A program made the translations under genes and the position numbers. Of a DNA stretch of 63,408 nucleotides, positions 32,750 to 42,362 are shown piece after piece (position 1 is the stretch's first letter; the number at the start of each line of letters is the position of its first letter). Source of the stretch: Fibrobacterota bacterium. GTDB taxonomy: Bacteria; Fibrobacterota; Fibrobacteria; UBA11236. Under the pieces are notes generated by a model. That model was not told where the DNA came from. It ran no database searches and worked only from the letters and a program-made list of their open reading frames with translations. The stretch is taken from positions 1 to 63,408 of the forward strand of contig CANIEU010000013.1 of NCBI GenBank assembly GCA_947466585.1. The letters run 5' to 3'.

Positions 32750-33466
32750 CTAACGTGCGCGCCGCACCAGGTACACCGCATCCGTATGGAAATAGGCGGT
32801 GTCGATCGCATTGACGAACGCGGCATATTCCGGGGCAAGCTGCGGGTCGAGGAAGTCCTTCGGTGACAAGCCGGCGCGCTTCATCAGGGCCGCACGGGGC
32901 ACCCGGCCGTTGTTCAAAAAGCCGTTCTCCACTGTAAAGTCGAGAGCACGCGGAGGTCCCGCCTTCACCTCGGGCAAACCTTCCATGCGCGCGTTCAACC
33001 AGCCGTCTTTCATTTGAGCGATGCGCTTGAAGATCCAGGCGAATTTGCCGTTCAGGGCGGTCACCGGCTGCGAACTCTCCACAGTCAGCAAGGTGTCCTT
33101 GTTGCGGGTCACCGTGCTGCCGAAACGGAAGCGCATATGCTCACTTGCCGTCACATGGCTGGAAGCGACCAGTACGGTCAGGTCGTCCGGGGTAAAGCGC
33201 AGGGTATCCGCATCGGCCTTGGAGGCGGTATCCGTGGCGGTTTCAGAGAAGGATCGGATCGAGGCCAGGAGGGTTTCGAGGCGCTGGCGGGACTCTGGCG
33301 TCCACGCGAATTCTGCCACGGTCGTGGCGGGGGCGACCATGGCCTGAAACTGCTTGTACTGCAGCGTCAGCACGATAGCCACAACGGCCAACACACACGC
33401 TGGTGCCAGCAGAATAAAGAAGATGAAGGAGCGTTTGGAGAAGACGGAGGGAGGGATTTCACTCAT
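32750..33466 (-). CDS. Membrane-anchored protein of unknown function
   Basis: 238 residues with one N-terminal membrane helix (FIFFILLAPACVLAVVAIVL) and a periplasmic part. The latter has an LRFTPDDLTVLVASS segment, beta-rich middle (MRFRFGSTVTRNKDTLLTVE) and a late DFLDPQLAPEYAAFV. I do not recognise a family. It ends 6 bp before the HAD gene, so it probably heads the HAD-miaB-lapA-SPOR unit. Confidence 0.6.
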   Translation of the reverse strand: MSEIPPSVFSKRSFIFFILLAPACVLAVVAIVLTLQYKQFQAMVAPATTVAEFAWTPESRQRLETLLASIRSFSETATDTASKADADTLRFTPDDLTVLVASSHVTASEHMRFRFGSTVTRNKDTLLTVESSQPVTALNGKFAWIFKRIAQMKDGWLNARMEGLPEVKAGPPRALDFTVENGFLNNGRVPRAALMKRAGLSPKDFLDPQLAPEYAAFVNAIDTAYFHTDAVYLVRRAR

Positions 33467-33516
33467 CGGAGGGGTACCTGCGGTAGAAGACCGAACCTGA
33501 AGAGACCCGGGTAGGC

Positions 33517-33542
33517 GCGGAGCTGAAAAATCAGGGCTCCGC
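33517..33542 (-). terminator. Hairpin between the oxidase genes and the downstream unit
   Basis: GCGGAGC (33517-33523) pairs with GCTCCGC (33536-33542), with inner CTGA-AAAA-TCAG pairing. There is no T-run on the minus strand, so it is at best a weak or Rho-assisted terminator. Confidence 0.35.
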
Positions 33543-33551
33543 CCCGTTCCC

Positions 33552-33604
33552 TATAGATCTAAAGCGATCTGACTCGATCTCAAACGATCCGAATCAGGAT
33601 TTCA
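33552..33604 (-). repeat. Stop-anchored tandem array I, 10-bp unit
   Basis: On the minus strand, after the oxidase subunit IV stop TGA (33602-33604), come TGATTCGGAT, CGTTTGAGAT, CGAGTCAGAT and CGCTTTAGAT in 10-bp register. Stop triplets recur (TGA, TGA, TAG, TAG), though their position in the unit drifts. Confidence 0.7.
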
Positions 33605-34012
33605 CTCTCCGTGGTGTTCAGCGGCGGGGTTTTCGTTCGCTTTGATGACCGGGGATTCCCAGTTCAGCTGCTTCGTAAACGACGGATCGAGCAGACCGCG
33701 GAAGTTGACATCGGCCCAAGTGAAGGTAATGAACAACGCGAGAAATGCGAAGTTCGCCAAAAACACCAAGGAATTCAGGCGCGAGGTCTCGTAACGCAGT
33801 CCCATCAAGAAACCCGCCACGATGGAGCCCATGACCAAAGAGATACCGAGAATGACCAGGCCTTTGAGCACATGCAAGTCGATCCACTCCAAGCCGATGG
33901 CTTCGAGCGGAACGCGCGAGATCAGAATCATGCCGCCCGCGAGCACGAGCAACGAGATGTACACGCGGAGGAGAACTTTGGCGTCGTAGGTGTGTCCGGG
34001 CATGTTTTCCAT
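33602..34012 (-). CDS. ctaF: Cytochrome c oxidase subunit IV (prokaryotic type)
   Basis: 136 residues with three membrane helices (VLLRVYISLLVLAGGMILIS, VLKGLVILGISLVMGSIVAG, LVFLANFAFLALFITFTWAD). This is the usual small subunit IV of caa3-type oxidases encoded after subunit III. The acidic and His-rich tail (NPAAEHHGE) faces the solvent. It has a 3-bp gap to subunit III and ends the respiratory operon. Confidence 0.85.
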   Translation of the reverse strand: MENMPGHTYDAKVLLRVYISLLVLAGGMILISRVPLEAIGLEWIDLHVLKGLVILGISLVMGSIVAGFLMGLRYETSRLNSLVFLANFAFLALFITFTWADVNFRGLLDPSFTKQLNWESPVIKANENPAAEHHGE

Positions 34013-34015
34013 GGC

Positions 34016-34666
34016 TTAGCCCACCAGATAGAGGAGAGGGAAGAGAATGAACCAGACCAAGTCGATGAGGGCCCAGTACAAGCCGCTCATTTCGACAGGG
34101 GTGATATAAGCGCGAGTGAACTTCACCTTGCGCGACACGAAAAGGCACCACACCATAAGGCCCATACCGATGAGCACGTGCAGCACGTGCAGGCCGGTGG
34201 CCACGAAGTAGAAGCCGAAGAACACGTGTGCGTGGGGGTCACTGAAGCCGGCGGCTGTGAAGTATTTACCCGGCAACGTGCCATGGTGGAACTTCGCGGA
34301 GTACTCGAAGAACTTGACCACGAGGAAGCCGGCGGCGAACAGAAGGCTCAGCCACAGATTGCGGCGGACGGCCGACTGGTTACCACGCTGACCATGCATG
34401 GCTGCGAGTGCCATGGTATAGCCGCTGGTGAGCAGGAAGAAGGTGTTGATTGTGCCAAGGCGCCAATCAAGATGCGCACGCCCTTCGGCGAACGCGCCCG
34501 GAAAGCGGTACATCAGGATGAATCCGCCGACCAACAGGGCTCCGAACATCATGATTTCGGACGCGAGGAACAGCCACATGCCCATTCGATGCGACTGGAA
34601 CTCTTGTTCGAGGTCGTCGAAGTGGTGGGCGACTTCGTGCTCTTGGGGAACGATTGTCTCGGCCAT
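34016..34666 (-). CDS. ctaE: Cytochrome c oxidase subunit III
   Basis: 216 residues with five membrane helices, the short form without the first two helices. Signatures are KMG-like RMGMWLFLASEIMMFGALL, FFGFYFVATGLHVLHVLIGM and the C-terminal YWALIDLVWFILFPLLYLVG. It supports proton-pump stability of the aa3-type core. Its start overlaps the subunit I stop by one base. Confidence 0.92.
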   Translation of the reverse strand: MAETIVPQEHEVAHHFDDLEQEFQSHRMGMWLFLASEIMMFGALLVGGFILMYRFPGAFAEGRAHLDWRLGTINTFFLLTSGYTMALAAMHGQRGNQSAVRRNLWLSLLFAAGFLVVKFFEYSAKFHHGTLPGKYFTAAGFSDPHAHVFFGFYFVATGLHVLHVLIGMGLMVWCLFVSRKVKFTRAYITPVEMSGLYWALIDLVWFILFPLLYLVG

Positions 34667-36267
34667 CAGACTTTCTCCACGGGGTAGTCGTAGGGGCCCT
34701 CGGTGACGATGGGCGTTTCAGTGAAGTTATACAAGACGGGCGGAGTCGCCGCGTGGGTCCACTCGAGCGTACGCGCACCCCAGGGGTTTTGCGGAGCGGT
34801 GGCTCCGGTGCGCAGCGAAATCAACAAGTTGAACAGGGCGGTGAACAGGCCGAGGGCCAAGATCACAACGCCGACCGTCGAGATCTGGTGGTAGATCTGG
34901 AACTGGTCGAGGTAGTGGTAATAGCGGCGCGGGCTTCCCTGCGAACCCATGATGAGTTGCACGAAGAAGGTGACGTTGAAGCCGATGAACACGAGCACGG
35001 CGCCGATGCGGCCCCAGGTCTCGTTGAACATTTTGCCGGTCATCTTGGGCCACCAGTAGTAGATGCCGCCGATGAAGGCGATCATGGTACTGCCCATGGC
35101 CACGTAGTGGAAGTGGGAAACGACGAAGTAGGTGTCGTGCAGGTGGATGTCCACTGACAGGATGCCGAGAATGATGCCGGTGAGTCCGCCGATGGTGAAG
35201 TTGAACAGGAACTGCAGCGCGTAGAGCATCGGGGTGGTCAGCTTGATCGAACCCTGATACAGCGTCGTCGTCCAGTTGAACACCTTGATGGCCGAGGGCA
35301 CCGCGGTGAAGAAGGTCAGGAAGGAGAATATGGTCACGGCCACATCGGATTGACCTGCCACGAACATGTGGTGACCCCAAACGAGGAACCCGATGATGGT
35401 GATGGCCACCGACGAGAAGGCGATGAACTTGTATCCGAAGATGGTCTTGCGGGAGAAGGTCGCGATCAATTCGGAAACCACGCCGAACGCGGGCACCACG
35501 ATGATGTAGACAGCCGGGTGGGAATAGAACCAGAAGAAGTGCTGCATCATGATCGGGTCACCACCAAGGGCGGGATCGAAAATACCGATGTGGAGGAAGT
35601 TCTCGACCAAAAGCAGTACAAGCGTGATGGCGAGCACCGGTGTGGCGAATACCTGCATGATACCGGTAGCGTACAGAGCCCACACGAACAGCGGAAGGCG
35701 GAACCAGGTCATGCCCGGTGCGCGCATCTTGTGGATGGTGACGATGAAGTTCAGGCCGGTCAGGATCGACGAGAAGCCGAGGATGAACGCGGCGGTCAGC
35801 ATCCAGAGCACGGCGGGATTCTGCGACAGGGAGTAGGGCGCGTAGAACGTCCAACCCGAATCGGCGCGACCTTGCGTCAGGGAGAACAGGGCCAGTGTAG
35901 CACCGCCCCAGTAAAGATAGAGGCTGGTGATGTTCAATTTGGGGAACGCAAGGTCCTTGGCGCCAAGCTGAATCGGAAGCAAGAAGTTGCCCAGTGCACC
36001 CGGAATGCCGGGAACGACGACCAGGAACACCATAATCACACCGTGCATGGTAAACAGGTGGTTGTAGGTATCCGAGGTCATGAACCCCTGCAGCGGGCTC
36101 CACAACTCCATACGGAACAAGAACGCGTAGGTTCCTCCCGCGATGAAGAAGAAAATGATGGATGCCAGATACATCAGGCCGATCCGTTTATGGTCGACCG
36201 TGACGATCCAGTTCAGGAAGCCTTTTCTGGCTTTGAGATAATTGATGTTTTCTTGATGTGCGCTCAT
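34666..36267 (-). CDS. ctaD: Cytochrome c oxidase subunit I (heme-copper oxidase, caa3 type)
   Basis: 533 residues with twelve predicted helices. The heme a ligand is in [14 protein letters not shown]. The CuB ligand and cross-linked Tyr are in [21 protein letters not shown] His pair lies in [10 protein letters not shown], and heme a3 and a ligands in [15 protein letters not shown]. The YSHPAVY-type helix VI (Tyr in a YSHPxVY context) indicates an A2-type proton channel, usual for caa3 oxidases. It follows subunit II by 24 bp. Confidence 0.95.
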   Translation of the reverse strand: MSAHQENINYLKARKGFLNWIVTVDHKRIGLMYLASIIFFFIAGGTYAFLFRMELWSPLQGFMTSDTYNHLFTMHGVIMVFLVVVPGIPGALGNFLLPIQLGAKDLAFPKLNITSLYLYWGGATLALFSLTQGRADSGWTFYAPYSLSQNPAVLWMLTAAFILGFSSILTGLNFIVTIHKMRAPGMTWFRLPLFVWALYATGIMQVFATPVLAITLVLLLVENFLHIGIFDPALGGDPIMMQHFFWFYSHPAVYIIVVPAFGVVSELIATFSRKTIFGYKFIAFSSVAITIIGFLVWGHHMFVAGQSDVAVTIFSFLTFFTAVPSAIKVFNWTTTLYQGSIKLTTPMLYALQFLFNFTIGGLTGIILGILSVDIHLHDTYFVVSHFHYVAMGSTMIAFIGGIYYWWPKMTGKMFNETWGRIGAVLVFIGFNVTFFVQLIMGSQGSPRRYYHYLDQFQIYHQISTVGVVILALGLFTALFNLLISLRTGATAPQNPWGARTLEWTHAATPPVLYNFTETPIVTEGPYDYPVEKV

Positions 36268-36291
36268 GATCGGGTCCGTTCCGCTGTTGCG

Positions 36292-37245
36292 TTATTTCAG
36301 GGTCTGGATGTATGCTGTGACGGCTTCGATTTCCCGATCGCTCAGGATGCCCTTGTATGACGGCATGATCGGCGGGAAACCCTCGACCACTTGAGAAGTC
36401 GGATCCTGCACGGATTGCTTGATGTAGGCGGCATTGACCTCAACCGTACTGCCGTCTGCGAGCTTCACGTGATGGTCCCAAATACCCTTCCACGTCGGGC
36501 CGATGCCTGCGGAACCGTCGACGGTATGGCAGGCGTTGCAACCGCGCTTGGAATAAACCGTGGCGCCGAAGGCATCGGGTGCCACGTCGCCGCCCGAAGC
36601 GGAAGCCGCATCGGAAAGCCAGGTATCATACTCCGCACGTTCCACCACCTTGACGGCGGTGATCATGTAGGAGTGACTGGTGCCGCAATACTGGGTGCAA
36701 AGCACTGGGAAGACGCCGGTCTTGGTGGCTTCGAACCACAGGGCCTGATAACGACCCGGAACCGCGTCCACCTTGGTGCGGAAATTCGGGATGTAGAAGC
36801 TGTGGATCACGTCGGTGCTCGTAATGCGAAGGCGCACCGGCTGGTGAACCGGAACCACGAGGGTGTCGTTGCTGAAACCCTGCATGTAATTGAAGGTCCA
36901 CTTCCACTTCATGCCGACCACATCGATCGCGATGGAGTTGGACGGCGCGATGCGCATATGCCACCAACCGCGCATGCCGATGAAGAACAGCCCCATCACG
37001 ATGAGAAGGGGCACCACCGTCCAGGTGGTTTCCAGCATCGTGTTGTGGGCCATTTGGCCGGAGGCCATTTGGTCGGGACGACGACGACGGTGCTTGATCA
37101 CGAACAGGGCGATAAGCCCCACGACCAGCACAAAGAAAAACGTCGAGATCCAGAGGAACAGGTCGAAAGCCCAGTCCACTCTTCCTGCGAAGGTGGAGGC
37201 TTGGTCGGGGAGCCAGAAGGTCTTGGTTGTTTCCATAGAGTTCAT
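36292..37245 (-). CDS. ctaC: Cytochrome c oxidase subunit II with fused cytochrome c (caa3)
   Basis: 317 residues. Two N-terminal helices precede the cupredoxin domain with CuA ligands (VIHSFYIPNFRTK and CTQYCGTSHSYM). A C-terminal cytochrome c domain has CNACH (about residue 236) and the distal Met in PPIMPSYKG. Such a fusion takes electrons directly from a membrane complex, here probably ACIII. MNSMETT has two possible starts. A 194-bp gap separates it from the SCO gene. Confidence 0.93.
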   Translation of the reverse strand: MNSMETTKTFWLPDQASTFAGRVDWAFDLFLWISTFFFVLVVGLIALFVIKHRRRRPDQMASGQMAHNTMLETTWTVVPLLIVMGLFFIGMRGWWHMRIAPSNSIAIDVVGMKWKWTFNYMQGFSNDTLVVPVHQPVRLRITSTDVIHSFYIPNFRTKVDAVPGRYQALWFEATKTGVFPVLCTQYCGTSHSYMITAVKVVERAEYDTWLSDAASASGGDVAPDAFGATVYSKRGCNACHTVDGSAGIGPTWKGIWDHHVKLADGSTVEVNAAYIKQSVQDPTSQVVEGFPPIMPSYKGILSDREIEAVTAYIQTLK

Positions 37246-37439
37246 CCATTATCCTCGGCGAAGGAGTTCAGGCTTCCTTTCCCATCGGTTGGCGATGGTC
37301 CGGGACCCCTGAAGGCCGTTCCACCGTGGGGGTTTGAGCGATATAAAAGAAGTTTCTTGGCAGATCGCGAATCGAAGTGATCCGCTTTCCTGAAGTTTCG
37401 GGGGAAATGTACTAAAACAGCCACAAAATGAGGAACGGA

Positions 37440-38249
37440 TCAACGCGCTTTTTGGTTCCGCGCTTCTTTCATCCACAAGGGGATTAGCAACAAGAGCAGG
37501 AACAGCAGTACGACGAGTCCGCCGATCTTCATGAAGTTGCGGGCGAAGAGCACGTACCCCTGGGCATGGGCATCGTACTTGAAACACATCATGGTGATTT
37601 TTTCACCGATCGATAGGCTTTTGCCTTCGGAAGCATCGAGCAGGGCCAGGCGCATATCGCGCGGGGCGAATTCGATGCCGTAGAGATAGCGCGAAACCAC
37701 GCCGTCTTGACTCAAAAAAATCAGGCCGGCCTGGTGGGCGAAATCGTTTTGGCCGGGAACGTAGTTGTAGTTGAACCCGACGGACCGGGCGAAGGTGCGC
37801 ACCGACTTGTATTCGCCCGTGAGAAAATGCCAGCTTGAATCCGCGCCGGGCTTGTCGAGAAGGGAGAGGAGGCGCTTTTTGACGGGGAGCGCCTCAGCCG
37901 GGCCTTCTCGCCAGTCCATGCCCACCGTGAGAATCACATAGTCCTTGCCGGGGGCGCGATCGAGCGACTTGAGGGCTTTGACCATGCCATCCTGAACAAG
38001 ACCGCACAGCATGGGGCAATGGAAATACGCGAAGTTGAGGAGAATGGGGCCGTGGCCGAGATACTCCTGTAGATGAACGGCTTTTCCGGTTTCATCCAGG
38101 AACGAGAGGGTAGGATCGATGCGCTCCCCAAGCCGCTCTTCGATACCGGCCCCGATGGTGGCTTGCAGGGCACCGCCGGTGGTATCCACTGGCGGACCCA
38201 TGTCGGGATATGCGGCGAGTGCGACGGCGAGGAGTGTTGCGGATAGCAC
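37440..38249 (-). CDS. SCO1/SenC-family copper chaperone, C-terminally anchored
   Basis: 269 residues. A thioredoxin-like domain has the copper-binding FHCPMLCGLVQ and the distal His in NDFAHQAGLIFL. The C-terminus has a membrane helix (MKIGGLVVLLFLLLLLIPLW), and the N-terminus a short signal (ATLLAVALAA). SCO proteins deliver copper to the CuA centre of subunit II, which is encoded next. Start is GTG 38249. Confidence 0.88.
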   Translation of the reverse strand: MLSATLLAVALAAYPDMGPPVDTTGGALQATIGAGIEERLGERIDPTLSFLDETGKAVHLQEYLGHGPILLNFAYFHCPMLCGLVQDGMVKALKSLDRAPGKDYVILTVGMDWREGPAEALPVKKRLLSLLDKPGADSSWHFLTGEYKSVRTFARSVGFNYNYVPGQNDFAHQAGLIFLSQDGVVSRYLYGIEFAPRDMRLALLDASEGKSLSIGEKITMMCFKYDAHAQGYVLFARNFMKIGGLVVLLFLLLLLIPLWMKEARNQKAR

Positions 38250-38276
38250 GGAAAAGCCCGGTGGATGGACCGGGAA

Positions 38277-38588
38277 TTAAGGCGTCTGGTTCGCGCGCTG
38301 ACGTACCACGGCGGCCATGGCCTGATCCACCGCAATGCGGTCGGAACCGGCGGCCAATGCTTCGGCCTGCTGGGCGCGATGCTCAAGCAAAGGGGCGCGA
38401 GAAACCTCGGCCCCCTGAATGTCTTTGTTCTTCAGTTCGTTGCTGACCGCAGCAGGTACCCACTGGGCAATGATGAAGACGAAGACCAACAACATGGCGA
38501 TGCTGAAGGGCACGGACCAAATGGCGTAGGTCCCTTCGAAATCTTGCATTTCGTGGCCGCCTGGGGCGGCGTGATCGTGTGCGTTCAT
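38277..38588 (-). CDS. Small membrane protein of the ACIII-caa3 locus
   Basis: 103 residues from ATG 38588, which overlaps the actF stop by 4 nt. A His-rich start (NAHDHAAPGGHEMQDFEGTY) is followed by one helix (WSVPFSIAMLLVFVFIIAQW) and a charged Ala/Arg/Gln tail. I do not recognise it. Its tight coupling to actF and place before the SCO gene suggest an accessory subunit or assembly factor. Confidence 0.65.
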   Translation of the reverse strand: MNAHDHAAPGGHEMQDFEGTYAIWSVPFSIAMLLVFVFIIAQWVPAAVSNELKNKDIQGAEVSRAPLLEHRAQQAEALAAGSDRIAVDQAMAAVVRQRANQTP

Positions 38589-39781
38589 TCTGGAATTCCG
38601 TTGTCGTAGGACAGACAGTCGTTCAGGCGCGGATCGCCGACCGGAATGAGGGGTGCCTGGCGCAGATTGTGAATGAGGAAGAACAGATAGAAACCTCCAA
38701 CCGCAAGCAGCGAACCCACATCGGAAATGCCGAAATGAGGGCCATTCTGATGGAAGTTCGGCTGAATAAGCCAGTAGATGTCGACATAGCACATGGTGAG
38801 CAATAGGGCGGCACCGGTGGCCAGCAAGGCCGGGCGGCGCTTGATGTTGTGCGACATGAGGAACAGGAACGGAGCCACGAAGTGCAGCCAGGGGAGAGAG
38901 AGGCTGATGGTTTTCCAGAGACCTTCCCCGCGATGCAGAAAGAACAGGGTTTCTTCGGGAATGTTCGCATACCAGATCAGCATGAACTGGCTGAAGGCGA
39001 TGTACGTCCAGAAGATGTTGTGGCCGAACAGGAGCTTGCCCATGTCATGGAAGTGCTCGGTGTTCACGGAAGTCTTAAGATGCCCGGTGCTTTTCAGCCA
39101 CGTGACCACGAGGATGAGGGTGCAGTAAAATGCCACCACGGCACCGGCGAAGAAATAAACGCCGAACATGGTGGAGAACCAATGCGCATCGATCGACATG
39201 ATCCAGTCGATGGCGTAGAAGGTCGAGGTGAGGCCGAACAGGATCAGGCCGAAGGTGGCGACCTTGCCCATGCGCGTCGAAAGCGCAGGGTCCTTGGTTT
39301 CGTCCTGCAGACGCGAAGTCCGGAGGAACCACCAGCCCAAAACCGACCAGACAGTGAAGTACACGGCGGTACGGATGAAGAAGAACGGGAGGTTCAGGTA
39401 GGCGGCCTTGGACTGGATCAAATGATCCACGAGGCGGACGTCTTCATGCGACCACTGAAACAGCTCGTGCACGCCCAGAAGCAGGGGCAGAAACAGCACC
39501 GCCAGAATCAGCAGATTGTTGGCCAGCGTTTCGGCGGTACGACGCACGGTGACGCTCCAGCCTACGCGGGCGAGGTGCTGCACCATCACGAAAAAGATCG
39601 CGCCGAGCGAAATGGCGAGGAAGAAGCTGAAAGCCGTCAGATAGGAGGCGAAAAAGGTCTGGGCGTCCTGAAAGTAGGAGACGGCGCAGAGCAGCACGCC
39701 CAGTACACCGGCTCCGAGGAACCAGGAGGTGCTTTTTGCCAGCTTGCTGTTGAGCTGGATAGTGTCGCGGGAGTCAACCAT
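38585..39781 (-). CDS. actF: Alternative complex III, membrane subunit ActF
   Basis: 398 residues with about ten helices, a paralogue of the NrfD-type subunit ActC but shorter. Typical segments are FSQFMLIWYANIPEETLFFL, LPWLHFVAPFLFLMSHNIKR and a middle GVHELFQWSHEDV. Together with ActC it forms the membrane core of ACIII, which oxidises quinol and passes electrons to cytochrome c or the oxidase. It follows actE by 30 bp. Confidence 0.9.
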   Translation of the reverse strand: MVDSRDTIQLNSKLAKSTSWFLGAGVLGVLLCAVSYFQDAQTFFASYLTAFSFFLAISLGAIFFVMVQHLARVGWSVTVRRTAETLANNLLILAVLFLPLLLGVHELFQWSHEDVRLVDHLIQSKAAYLNLPFFFIRTAVYFTVWSVLGWWFLRTSRLQDETKDPALSTRMGKVATFGLILFGLTSTFYAIDWIMSIDAHWFSTMFGVYFFAGAVVAFYCTLILVVTWLKSTGHLKTSVNTEHFHDMGKLLFGHNIFWTYIAFSQFMLIWYANIPEETLFFLHRGEGLWKTISLSLPWLHFVAPFLFLMSHNIKRRPALLATGAALLLTMCYVDIYWLIQPNFHQNGPHFGISDVGSLLAVGGFYLFFLIHNLRQAPLIPVGDPRLNDCLSYDNGIPE

Positions 39782-39811
39782 GTCGATGCACCTCTAAACG
39801 ATTGTGCGCGG

Positions 39812-40384
39812 CTACTGAGCGCCGGCGCTGTGGCTGTATTGCAATGCGCGGATGTAGGCGACGATGGCCCAACGATCCGACTCCGGAATCTGCTTGCCGT
39901 AGGAGGGCATGTTGCGGATTCCCTTGGAAATCACCTGGAAGAAATGACCGTCGGGCATTTCCACCAAACGGGCGTCGTGCAGGTCGGGCGGCGGAAGGAA
40001 GCCGCGTTGTACGACCATGCCGTTTCCCGAACCCGATGCCGAGTGACAGGGCGTGCAGTAAATGTTGAACCGAGCCTGGCCGCGCGCCATCAATTCGGCC
40101 GTGACCGGTACGGGAATTTTGGCAACGGGAGTCGCGGAGTCGCCGCCGCGATAGAAGGCGTCATCTTCTTTCAACAGACCGCGCGCCACGGTGCCCTCGG
40201 GGGGCTGCCGCATGTTGCGGCCGTCGGCGAAGAACGGATTGCCTTCGAAGGCGTTGTAGCGCGGCTGGTACTCCATGCCATGCATGGTCCATAAGGGGGG
40301 CTTGCGCGAGGTTTGGCCCCGGCATCCGGAGAGCAGGACGGCGGCGCCCAAGAGCGCGAATCCCATCAAGGTTGCGGGTTTCAA
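39812..40384 (-). CDS. actE: Alternative complex III, monoheme cytochrome c lipoprotein ActE
   Basis: 190 residues. The lipoprotein signal ends LLSGC (Cys21). The N-terminal RNMRQPPEGTVARG segment is typical of ActE. The heme c site is CTPCHSASGSGNGM, with a distal Met in IRNMPSYGKQIPESDRWAIV. It carries electrons from the ActA/ActB arm towards the oxidase. A 1-bp gap separates it from actD. Confidence 0.9.
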   Translation of the reverse strand: MKPATLMGFALLGAAVLLSGCRGQTSRKPPLWTMHGMEYQPRYNAFEGNPFFADGRNMRQPPEGTVARGLLKEDDAFYRGGDSATPVAKIPVPVTAELMARGQARFNIYCTPCHSASGSGNGMVVQRGFLPPPDLHDARLVEMPDGHFFQVISKGIRNMPSYGKQIPESDRWAIVAYIRALQYSHSAGAQ

Positions 40385-40385
40385 A

Positions 40386-40955
40386 TCAGTCCTCCAGAAC
40401 TTCGATGTGAGTGCCGCCGATGGAGCTCAAAAAGTCGCGAGTCGCGGCGAGATCGAAGCGGGGGTCGCGCGCTTCGATGCTGATGAAGAATCCGTCATCG
40501 GTGGCTTTTTTGAAGTTCTCGCTGCGGAACAGGGCGTGGTACAGGCGGGGCAGGCCGTTCAGGGCGAGCATACCCAACAGGCAGCCGAACGCCGTGAACA
40601 GAATTCCGGGCTCGAACGTCACGGGGATATAGGCCGGATAGGCGATCAAGGGCTTGCCGCCGATCAGCAGGGGATAGGCGAAGCGGTGGATCCAGAACTG
40701 CAGGCTGAAGCCGCCGAAAGCGCCGGCCATTGCGCAAAAAATCGCGATCCAACCCAGCTTGGAATCTCCGAGGCCCATCGCGCGTTCGATGCCGTGAATC
40801 GGAAAGGGCGAATGAACATCCCACTTCTTGTAACCGGCATCGCGCACTTTCTCAGCGGCGTGGTAAACGTCTGCGGGATTCTTGAATTCGGCCAACACCC
40901 CGAAAACCCGGGGTGCACGCGCTGCGGCGGTGGGGGTATGTGCGGTACTGGACAT
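40386..40955 (-). CDS. actD: Alternative complex III subunit ActD (DUF3341)
   Basis: About 189 residues with two helices (LGWIAIFCAMAGAFGGFSLQ and EPGILFTAFGCLLGMLALNG). The N-terminal soluble GVLAEFKNPADVYHAAEKVR and the P-F-P-I-H-G motif in HSPFPIHGIERAMGL are signatures of the family. ATG 40955 is preferred because it follows the actC stop directly; the frame is open to 40991 inside actC. Confidence 0.88.
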   Translation of the reverse strand: MSSTAHTPTAAARAPRVFGVLAEFKNPADVYHAAEKVRDAGYKKWDVHSPFPIHGIERAMGLGDSKLGWIAIFCAMAGAFGGFSLQFWIHRFAYPLLIGGKPLIAYPAYIPVTFEPGILFTAFGCLLGMLALNGLPRLYHALFRSENFKKATDDGFFISIEARDPRFDLAATRDFLSSIGGTHIEVLED

Positions 40956-40956
40956 C

Positions 40957-42357
<1,401 letters not shown>

Positions 42358-42362
42358 GGTGT

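Noticed and set aside
38849-40294. 481-codon plus-strand ORF opposite actF and actE
   Set aside because: Antisense shadow of membrane and cytochrome genes with clear motifs; the composition is Glu/His/Gly-rich, typical of reversed membrane-protein codons.
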